The notes beneath the pieces are model-generated. The model was not told the DNA's origin and did not search any database. It saw only the letters and a program-made list of their open reading frames with translations. Of a DNA stretch of 64,000 bases, positions 34,165 to 46,100 are shown one piece after another; position 1 is the stretch's first letter, and each line of letters opens with the position of its first letter. The position numbers were made by a program, and so were the translations under genes. Origin of the DNA: Haliotis asinina (Eukaryota; Mollusca; Gastropoda; Lepetellida; Haliotidae); contig NC_090288.1 of the NCBI RefSeq assembly GCF_037392515.1, positions 60,373,673 to 60,437,672 of the forward strand, in the 5' to 3' direction.

Positions 34165-37100
34165 TTCATATATTGTAACCATGTGGATAATTGAATGCAT
34201 GTCTTCAGTGAGATGAATGAATGCTTTAACCACTAACTTACTCCTAATCATCATTGAGTCATCACACGGAAGACATGAGTTCAATTTCCCACATGGTTCC
34301 AATGTATGAAATCTCACTCACTCACTCACTCACTCACTCACTCACTCACTCACTCACTCACTCACTCACTCACTCAGAAGACAAGGATGTGACATCAAAG
34401 GTCTTTTCCACCATGTAGTCCACTGGAGAACCACCAAAGGGTATTTGGAGTCCAGTCTGCAGTGCACAGGGACAAAACTAAGGGGTGTCCTGGATCCAGT
34501 CTGCAAGTCTACAGGATTATTAGTAAGAGGTGTTATGGGTCCCGTCTGCAAGTCCACTTGGGACATACCAAGGGGTATTCTGGGTCCAGCCTGCAAGTCC
34601 AGGGACAAAACTTAAGGGGTATTCTGGGTCCTTCCTACAGTAAACAGGAACATTACTAAGTGGTATTCTGAACCCAGTCCATAGGTCATTACCAAGAGGT
34701 GTTCTGGGCCCAATCTGCAAGTCCACAGGGACAAAACTTGGGGGTACTCTGGGCCCAGTCTGCAAGTCCATAGAGACATAACAAAGGGGTATTCAGCAAG
34801 TCCACAGGGGTATTATCAAGAGGTGTTCTTGGCCCAGTTTACATGTCCGCGGGGACAAAGCTAAGGGGAATTCTGGGCCCATTCTGCAAGTCCATAGGGA
34901 CATTACTAAGAGGTGTTCTGGGTCTAGATAGCTTCTTTGCAAACATGTTTCATTTCTCCAAGAAGATTTCAATGATGAATGTCGGTTTATGTTTCCAACA
35001 ATCTGTCATTTTATTTCACGCTTAAATATTGACAAATTTCATTTGCTTAACAAACCTAGTTGGTTGTTGTTCAAAGCCTCTTGCTTGCATACAATTAGTG
35101 GTGGACACAAAGTGAAAGATTCTGTGTTTGCTAATCCAAGTGTTTTGCTTTGAAACACTAATATCTTGCCCGTATGGACAAATGTACATACAGGATGGGT
35201 AAATAGGATACAGTGGGTGTTGATGGCAGTGTTCTGTCTAGTGTGACATCCTGCTTAATGATACGCCAACAACTGCATTCTGTTTGGCAGGTAAACAGTG
35301 GAATACTCAAACATAACATCTGGTAATTAGTACACAGAGTAAGCAGTTACTGCCTAACTAAACTACTTGTGCATTTGTGGAGCATCAGCTCTCATTTTCT
35401 CTATAACTAGTAAACAACAGAAAACACAAGTATGTATTACTGGGGGCCTCTTCCTACCTGGATTCACCTCAAGGAGACAAGTATGGGGTACTGGGGACCT
35501 ATCCTGACCTGGATTATCCACAGGGAGACAAGGATAGGGTTCAATGGGCCTACTCTCTTCTGGATTATCAACAGGGAGATAAGCATGGGGTACTAGATAC
35601 CTATCCTGACCTGGAATCTCTGCAGGGAGACAAGCATGGGGGTGCTAGATGCCTATCTTGTCCTGGAATCTCTGCAGGGAGACAAGCATAGGGTACTAGA
35701 TACCTATCCTGACCTGGAATCTCTACAGAGAGGCAAGCAAGGGGTAGTGGGGACCTATCCTGACTAGGACTCTCTACAGGGAGACAAACATAGGGTACTG
35801 TGGGCCTATCCTGACCTGGATTCACCTTAGGGAGACAAACATTAGGTACTGTGGGCCTCCCCTGATTTGGAATCTCCACAAGGAGACAAACATTGGGTAT
35901 TGGGCACCTATTCCGATCTGGAATCTCCACAGGGACAACAGGATGGGATAGTGGGAGCCATATTCACTGCATTTCCATTGTAGATGAAACATGTTATAAC
36001 AGATACCTATTCCGCAGTCCTGTTTCTGTCACATGAAGACATGCTCCTGACAAGTCCATCTGTGACAGCAGTGTCTTCAGTGAGACTAGGTTAATGGACT
36101 ACTGGGGCAGATAGTACTCATGATAAGCCAATATGGTGACAGGAATAGACTGTTAAACAGATGTTCTTTCATAATTATACAATAACATGGAATGTGGACT
36201 GGAGATAACCTTGAGAGCTAAGACTTACAAGTAGTCGGGACAGAGTTGGTGACAAGGGGTGGCAAAGAGTAGTGATAAGGGGTAGTGACAATTTAAGGTG
36301 ACAAGGATTTGTGACATAGGGTGGTGACAAGGATTCGTGACATGGGGTGGTGACACGGATTCGTGACATGGGGTGGTGACTAGGACTGGCCCCTTGGACT
36401 GGTGACAAGGCATGGTGACAAGGGTGGTGACTAGGACTGGCCCCTTGGACTGGTGACAAGGGGTGGTGACAAGGAATGGTGACAAGGCATGGTGACAAGG
36501 GGTGGCAACATGGGTTGTGACAATCGTGTGAACTATGGTGGTGACAATTTGGTTGCTACAGTACTGCTACAGGTTGTGTTAACACTGGAGAACTACACAG
36601 ACTGACCCAAATACAACGGAGATGGTCTTTAAAGAAATAGTACCAGAGGTGGTGAATAAAAGGCAGTCCTGAAAGCAATGTCCTGGTCTTGACAAACATT
36701 TGTTAACAATAGGAAATGAAGGATGACATTTAGGACAATGAGGAGTTGTTGTCAAGTGGGAATAATTACGCTGGACATATGACACATAAAAACTGATGTT
36801 TCACAGCATTACAGTGTTGCTTATTTGCCTATTTGAGCCCAGGTGATGATGTTTGCTCACTATTAGTTATTTTCCCTGGGTCCACAAGCCACACACCCTG
36901 AGTGTAAATCATTAGAGCTGACTAAACAACAGACCCCAAGAATGATGCAGGGATTATGGTGTTGTCCTTATTTGCTGTGGGCATCAGTCTCAGATTAAAG
37001 AAACCCTAGCCTGTCAGTGTAAATGGATAATTGATGTTTGTTGATGATGTGCTAATTGTCCAGTCTTTGCCAACCTCGTCTCACGTCTGACTGTCCATAC

Positions 37101-40100
37101 CAGAACTACTTTCAGACCTGGTTGAACTACCAGTTGTGATTAAAATTGATGATTATCATAGCAATCTTAACTAAATATAAATACATTATCCCAGTGGTCG
37201 ACTGGGAATCTTAGTTTACAAATCAACTTGTGGATCCATCCCTATCATTACTTACACAACAGGGATGTTCAGTTATGATGAGCATGATGCCCTTCAAGAT
37301 CTAACTGTTGAATGCCATTATAAGACATCATTCATTAAGATTTGTGAAGCAAAGTGAGGTGAGGCTCAATGGGGTTTAGAATATTTCACTGGTTTGATGA
37401 CATGTACCATATTTTAACATCTGTGGTATGACCCATCCAGGGATCGAACCCGTGACCTTCTGCTCTCTGGGCAGATACTCTCACCACTACACCGCGGAGA
37501 TGATCATGTGTTGATAGGAGGGTAATGATGGACAAGTCACTGGTGTCTTTGCTGCAGCTGTGTGATGGAGGTCTCTGTAGAATCTTAAAATTTTATCAGT
37601 GTCTCACAAACCAAGACCAATCGTTCTTAGCACATTTTGAAAACTAATATTTTAGTGGTTGCTCTGGTACTCCTGGTCTGACAAAGTATAAGACACTGGG
37701 ACACATTCTAACATGGAGGTTGAAAAACTCTTATTACCATAGGAATAAACTATTTGGGGCTCAGCTAAGAACACTGTGTTTCAGAACATTTCTGCATATG
37801 TTGAAAACATATTGAGATAATGCATTGAAAACACATGGTGTAAATAGATAAATTGTTCTTTGTATCTCATTCATCTGAAAACTGACAACACTGGGCATCA
37901 GGTGAACTGATTAACCTGGTACTGGAGAGCTACTGCACAGAATCTGTACAGGTAGACCACCATCTGATACTGCGGGCCTAGCCTGTCACAGAATCTGTCC
38001 AGGTAGACCACCATCTGATACTGGGGGCCCAGCCTGTTACAGAATCTGTACAGGTAGACCACCATCTGATACTGCGGGCCTAGCCTGTCACAGAATCTGT
38101 ACAGGTAGACCACCTTTTGATACTGGGGGCCTAGCCTGTCACGGAATCTGTACAAGTAGACCACCATCTGATACTGGGGGCCCAGCCTGTTACAGAATCT
38201 GTACAGGTAGACCACCTTTTGAAACTGGGGGCCTAGCCTGTCACGGAATCTGTACAAGTAGACCACCATCTGATACTGGGGGCCTAGCCTGCTACAGAAT
38301 CTGTACAGGTAGACCACCTTTTGATACTGGGGGCCTAGCCTGTCACAGAATCTGCACAGGTAGACCACCATCTGACACAGGGGGCCTAGCCTGTCACGGA
38401 ATCTGTACAGGTAGACCACCATCTGATACTGGGGGCCCAGCCTGTTACAGAATCTGTACAGGTAGACCACCATCTGATACTGCGGGCCTAGCCTGTCACA
38501 GAATCTGCACAGGTAGACCACCATCTGACGCAGGGGGCCTAGCCTGTCACAGAATCTGTACAGGTAGACCACCATCTGATACTGGGGGCCTACTGCTAGA
38601 CACATATTAGATGATCCTGCGCACTAAACGCATTTGTGACAAGAGAGGCGGTACAACGAATTGGGCGAGTACACTTGGCTGCTACAGGTAGCTTGACAAT
38701 TATGCACGTGCAATACATGCTAACCGTGACATGAAATCAACACTGCATATTCCTTCGAATGATAAGACTGCAATTTCAGGCATAAGATACTGATATTCCA
38801 TGCTAGCCTTTAGTTACGACGAAGACAAATAGATGATTGGGGCATTGACAACCATTTTAGATATTCAACAATTTTGTTAAACAAACCCCAGGAAAATGTC
38901 ATTTGCTTCGTGAAATGGATTGGTGGTTCAACATATTTGCTCAGTATATTGTGTTGATTCAATTCTTTGGGATTGTACCTGTTCCCAAATCGAGTGTGCT
39001 ATAACAATTCATGCGTGATTAACTTCTTGATATTTATCAGATAACCTGTTTCCCTCTTGTTTCAAGTGGATCGTTCTGTGGGACGTTCCCAAGTATGCAA
39101 ATTGGGGTCATTTGTCAGGTCGTGGATCATCTTATATGTGTTTACCAGTAGCCTGTCACAGAATCTGTACAGGTAGACCACCATCTGATACTGGGGGCCT
39201 AGCCTGTGACAGAATCTGTACAGGTAGACCACCCTCATGTCTAAACTTCAGTGAGACCCATGAACACAAAATGGGTTTATGCACCTCTTGTATGACTAAG
39301 AGGAGCCAATAAGGAAACTTAGTGTACAACAATAATTACATCTGATTGTAGCTGAAATTCCTTGGGTCATCTTGTGTCTTTGTCCTCGGCTGTGTTTGTT
39401 CCTGTTCTTCCTCCTTTACACCCAGCTGTATCTGTGTTCCCTCATCAGCTTTCTCTTCCTTGCACCGATATTTGTACTTCCTGACATCCTTCTCAAGAGC
39501 TTGCTTGAGCCCTCCATGGTGGAAGAACTCCAGGGCAGTGTCTCTGCACCAGTCTATGCGTGACTCTGGCTTCTTGGACCAATGGTCCAGTGCCAGATGG
39601 TGCATGGCATCGGCATACTGGGCTAAGACCTCTTTGTTCTGGCAATGGTCATCCCAGATCTTAGCGTAGTCACCATTATCTGTAGAAAACATGAATGCAT
39701 GATTTAGTTTACAACTGACAATGATCATAATTTAAAAATTATTTAATTTATGGAAATTGTTTACCATAACAACTTTGTATTAAACTATATAAAATCTTTT
39801 CCAGAGAATCATTTAAATCAACTCAAATTTGCAGCCAAAATTCACTACTTTGCAGAAACACCGGTTCAACAATGCTGACACAAAGGGGAGGGGGAACTTA
39901 AGTCCCATCTGTGAAGCCTGTCTTGTCAAAACACAGCCAGCCTCGCTGCATTGCCGATAACAATGCAGAGTTTAAACAAAAGAGTTCAAACTATTAAATG
40001 AACATGGGTCCTTGTGACCAACAGAATCTGTGTTTGAGACCCTACAAGCTTCAGCTCGTAACATGGGGGGCAATAACACCCCACCTCCTCTTGAATTTAA

Positions 40101-43100
40101 TGCTCAATTTAATATTGAACACTGACCATGATGCAAAATAATGGGCATTCAATGACAGTGAGTGCACCTACTATGTGCTCTCTGGACTATGGATATACAA
40201 CAGTACGGCTTATATATTGTAAGTCCACGTCAGATTTCAATCACTATGCTTCATATCAAATAGGAAAATTCCAAGGAATGAATGAATGAATGAATGAATA
40301 AACCTCCAAACTATTAATCTAAATTTGTCGCCATAGTACGTGATTGGAACCCACTGTCATGCCTTGGAACCTAAGAACTGGGATTTAAATCCCCATGACT
40401 AAACAACAGTCAACTTGAGGAAAATCACACTAAAGAAAATGAACACTTTGCTTCTCATAGATGACTAATAAGACTGTTACTGTCACATAATGGTACACTG
40501 GTAAAAAAGTACAAATCTTTTAAAGTTCTGGTTATAAATTAATGGATACTGTTACTTTCTTTTATTGTCATGCTGTTATCACTACACAAACCGACTACAG
40601 TATATAACCATCCCATTTATAATAGCTCTGACTTTCCAAAACCAGATTATTGACAAATCACAGGCCAATTTCTCTGATTCGGAATGATCAGAACATTTCT
40701 CTTGCATTACTCTGTCTTTTTACTTGGAAAACAGATGAAATGGTGGCTATTTTCATTGTTTGATGATTCTGTGCATCCCCACCAGAATAAACCATTGTTG
40801 ATGCAAGATGCATCAGAATAAACCATCGTATCATTTACAAAAGCGACAGAAACAACATCACTTGTATTACTGTAGCGCTTGGTCTTTGGACTCAAGCCAC
40901 ATTTGATGTTACAAGCAGAAAGGTCACGTGACTTCCAGCAGAACATGCATAATGGCCGAATCTCAGAAAACAGAAACTGTTTTCGCAATTAAGACATAAA
41001 TATGCATAATTTGTAAATGAAACTTTGGGCATATGTTTTTGATGATTTTATCTTTCACCCAGTAAATCATTGCAATTCTCTAATATTCTCATTTAACTAT
41101 TAGGTAACCCTAACTCTCTTAAAGCACTGAGTATAGAGCTTCTGTTTACAGAATCAGACTATCTACTATGGTTCTGATTTCCAACACTCCTCTTCTCCTG
41201 AATAAAAGCAGGGGAATGTAACAGCACAAATAAAATATTCAGAATTTCAATACAATGTCCTGACATCATAAATATTAACTAATGTGAGCCCTAAACTTTC
41301 CAGCAACCCTCATATCAAACTGATCTGGAATTTACAGGAAACAGGAATCCAGAGTATTTTATGAGATTTTCCATGATTCATGTTTTAAATGCAACACAAC
41401 ATAAGATACTGTATTTGAAACAAAAATTTAGCTATTGGTTTCACCATGAAATCAGACTTGTTGATCTGTTCATAAAGCACTGAAACAATAGGAAGCAAAT
41501 GACATTTCAAACATTTTAGCATAAAGTTATCTTTGATTCAGCATCTTGTAGACTGATAAAGCTTCATGAATAAAACAGATCATGCTCTCTAAACTTTGTA
41601 CTTCATCAATATGCAGCGGATGAAGATGATATCTGCATGTATGGCATATATGGCATAAATACAGTGACAAACATTTATGTGGAACATAACATATGGAATG
41701 GTGGTATGTATCACAGTCCCTTCTGAAACTGTACAGTATCTAATATCCACAAATTAAAGTTCTCATGATCAAACATTCCCTCTGCTCGTGGTGCAAGTCA
41801 TTCTTCTTCCCACTGAGGTTACTCAAGTCATATCCTACCACGCAACCTCTGTTCTAATTCAGGATTCGTGATTGGGTGCAATCAGATTTAGTTGTGCATT
41901 CAGGAACAATGTTGTAAAAGTGATCATTTGCAAAGCCATTGTATTTCTGTATGCTTCGTGAAAACTAGAACCTCTTAACTATGCGATGCACGAAAGTCTA
42001 AACATCTAAACAAAACTCAGTTATGTAGTGGCGTATCATTGACGTCTCCAACACCTTGCTTGAAAATGCACAAGCTACCCATGGCCACCGCCATATTGGA
42101 TGGAAGTCGAGGTAACATGTGTTCTGATTGGATGGAAAGAAGAGAGATAATTTATGATGCGATTTTTAGCTTGTAGGGGATTGTATGAGAACTAGGAAAC
42201 TTGACCATTTCACAACAGAGGTTATGTGGGAACATATGACTTGAGTAACCTCTGTAGGATGAGAATGGGAGGAAGCATCCACCTATGCTAATCTACATAT
42301 GTGGTCATAGTTCACTAGCAACTGACTGCACAGTTGTAGTGATAGATTTCATTGCAATACAATTCTCTAAAATATGATCACACTACAATCTGGGATGATG
42401 CATAAAACCAGCCAAGAGTGAGTGAGTGAGTGAGTTTGGTTTAATGCTAATGTGAGTAGACATGCCTAGTTGCATGGCAGTATGTCAGCTTTATGTGTAA
42501 GGATAGACTGAAGGAAAAAGGAGAGACTGAAGGAAATGACACAGATCAGTACTGCAAGTGACTGTTCCGCATTGTCGAGGTATGACACAGATCAGTACTG
42601 CAAGTGACTGTTCCACACTGTCGAGGTATGACACAGATTGGCAATGCAAGTGACTGTTCCACATTGTCGAGGTATGACACACATCAGCACTACAAGTGAC
42701 TGTTCCACACTGTCGAGGTATGACACAGATCAGTACTGCAAGTGACTGTTCCACACTGTCGAGGTATGACACAGATCAATACTGCAAGTGACTGTTCCAC
42801 ACTGTTGAGGTTTGACACAGCTCAGTACTGCCATACACCGAGTCATTAATAGTCATTCCTAGTTCTTTTGGTCACTTCTTAAAACTTAGGACCTTTTCTT
42901 ACCCAGAATCTGCCACTGGGGAAACAGACATGGTTGAACTGTACCCTGTCAGTTTGTTGCTGATATTACCCAAGCATTGTTCCAGCGGTGTGACGGACGT
43001 GTGTAAATATCTGATTTTGAAGCAGACAATCCAAGGATGGACAACATGAGCACTGAACCATGAATTTGAGACACAATGACATGCATCAACTAGGACAACA

Positions 43101-46100
43101 AGCCAGACAATAAAATCCTGTTACTACCTATGTAGGATAGGCATGCATTGCTGAAGACCAGTTCTAAACTAGACCATCACAGCAACCTAACGACAAATAT
43201 GAACGTTATTTTCACAGTTGCCAGCGACTAACAGATGTTTTGGTCAAGCAGTACTTTTTTTTAAATGCCGTAATGGACAATATTCGAACTCTATGACAAA
43301 GATCTGTAATACTTGAGTGGCCAGTCAATCCAATGATCAAAAGCATGAGTACTGATCTATGCAAGTAGTAATTTGTGTATGATGGCACACAATAACGATC
43401 CTCACTTTGCTCATCTTTCACAAAGAGCACAGGATGCTGGGCACATTTTCATTATATAATCAGAAATGAAGTAATATTTCATTAAAGGTTTGGGTTATAT
43501 TCACCATTCCTAGGCAGTGTCTTGTGGATCCCCATCATTTGCATAGTTAGAAACACCCATAAATACTTGAAGATTACTAATACCACACTACTTCACCTCC
43601 TATAGGAATATTACTCATCTTTCCATTCTATTTGCATTTAAACGAAATGTCATATCTGATTGATGGTATCAAACACTGAGTTATATAATATATTACAAAC
43701 TCTCTTGTGTTTCTGCCAACATAAGTACAGTGTTCATACTTTATTCATGCTTCACAAACAAATTTGTTTAGTTCACTACGAAAATGAATTTCACCTTTAG
43801 CTGCTATGTGAGTTGTTACTAAAACCCCAAATACACATGATTTCTTATGTTTTACTGATGAAATTGTATGCTAAAACACAAGCATATAACCTATTTGCAA
43901 TAAACTACTGAATTAACATTTATTGATTGAAAGAAATACATTTTCAAATTTGTAACCAAATTGTTGTTTTCATGTCAGCTGTTGCAGTTGTAATTTTGAA
44001 CCTTTGCGCTGGAAACACAGTGAACCTGTGATTTCACAGATGAATCAATACAGTTATGGTTCTTTACTGTCATTACGCCCCAGTGTCCACTGCATGTTGT
44101 ATCATTGCCTGTTATGTTACAGATATAAGAGGCTCCCGAAACGGTAGGACTGGCAGTACTCTGTTGGAACCTTAATTTGGGGGTTGACATTAAAAACAGA
44201 TATGATCAACATTTGTTGTGTATCCACTTCACTGATAAACACTCTTATCGCAGGTATTGGACTGAGTGGTACATATTCAATTTCTTATACAACTTTAAAG
44301 TTGAGTCATAAAATTTGTCTAAAGTGAGCGACAGCGAGAGTTAGTTAGATGGGTCATACACTGCTTTTAGCAATAGTCAAGCAATGTCATGATGCAGGAC
44401 ACCAGATATGGGCTTCACACATTATGCATATGTGACGAACTTGAGCCTTTGGCATGATGAGCAAATGCTCTAACAACTAGGCTACCCTCACTGCCTACAA
44501 GATTACAATTTCCATGACATGCTTTCAAATACATCATTTTATGCTTGGCACTATTGGCAGGCAGCCTCATGATTATTGTGGCAGAATAGGCAGCCACAGG
44601 AATATTGTGGCACTATAGGCAACCACAGGAATATTGTGGCACTATAGGCAGGCACAGGATTATTGTAGCAGAAAAGGCAGCCACAGGAATATTTTGGCAC
44701 TGCTGGCAGCCACAGATTATTCTGGCACAATAGGCAGCGACAGGACTATTGTGGCACTATAGACTGCCACAGGAGGCACTAGAGACTGCCACAGGGGGCA
44801 CTAGTGACTGCCACAGGGGGCACTAGTGACTGCCACAGGAACATTGTGGCACTACTGGCAGCCACAGGACTATTGTGGCACTATAGGCAGCCACAGGACC
44901 ATTGTGGCACTATAGGCAGCCACAGGACTATTGTAGTACTACTGGCAGCCACAGGACCACTGTGGCAGCATAGGAAGCCACAGGACTACTGTGGTAGTGC
45001 AGGCAGCCACAAGACTGTTGTGGCAATAGTGGCAGACAAAAGGCCCATCGTCACAGTATAGGCAGCCACAGGACTAGTACAACAGACCATAGTGGTACCA
45101 CTGGCAGCATGTACGGTTGTACTGTAGCAGGAAGTATCTACAAGTCAGCTGCAAACCTATGTTTTTCAATTTGATTCTCAACTAATAACTAACTAACTAA
45201 CTAAATAAATAAATAACTAACTTGGTGGGTGTGTGCTTGGGTGGGTGGGTAGGTAGGTAGGTAACAAGTAGGATAATGTTGTGTTTTGCATTACTGCACT
45301 GAATGCAGTCTCCTAATACAAACTTTAGCAATGAATTTAAACCAAATAACGAAATTATCCCCAAAATGCTTTCTAGAGGTGGTTAGTTTAGAATCCACTC
45401 AATGATTGCATCCAATTTAACAATATGCAGAAATAATGAATGGCATGTAAACATAACATTTCCAATGTGACAGCCAGGTTTTGAACGGTGAGAATTCAAT
45501 GAACAACTTTAGCGACATCATTTCAGGTAATCACAAACACAGAACTGTAGCTTCAGGAACCCAAAGGTAACAAATGAGATCCAAAGGACTGAGTAAAACT
45601 AGGTACATTTCAATATACATGAGAAGGTCAAAGAGGTTTCACCAGAATAATAAATACAACTGTTTGATAATGTGAGCATTGCATGCCATTCCACATACAG
45701 CATACTAACTGCAATCTATCAAAATGTTCATTATCATTGTCTACTTGCTCCAAAATCATAGCAACCAATTCCTAATAATAAGGCGTTAGAAGTAAAATTT
45801 GTCACCAATTGTCACATCTCACTTATTTGTTTTCCTGTACCAACTCATGATGTAAATTTGGCACATTGATATAGAATAATACAAATGTTGTTTAACAAAT
45901 TATCGTACATTGTTTTCATACAGTAGAGGATGGCTGCACATGAAATATATGTCAATGTGAACATTCACGCAAGGAATTTACCATATGTGATAGCATTCAA
46001 GCACACACGTTAAAGGGAACATCAATTGTTAGTGTTAGATATTAAATATATTTTGATTTCACATAATTCATTTTTGAAAAAGTCCATAGATAGTTCACAC

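Noticed and set aside
36175..36498. 107- and 86-codon minus-strand ORFs rich in Pro/His/Cys
   Set aside because: They are frames of the ggtgacaagg minisatellite.
37430..37502. Functional tRNA gene
   Set aside because: Box A, box B and an anticodon-like stem are present, but the acceptor stem does not pair and the sequence continues as in a SINE.
37898..38605. 235-codon minus-strand ORF with 17-residue repeats, on the same strand as SAMTOR
   Set aside because: It coincides with the 51-bp array inside an intron, has no splice-compatible link needed for SAMTOR, and the family has no such repeat.
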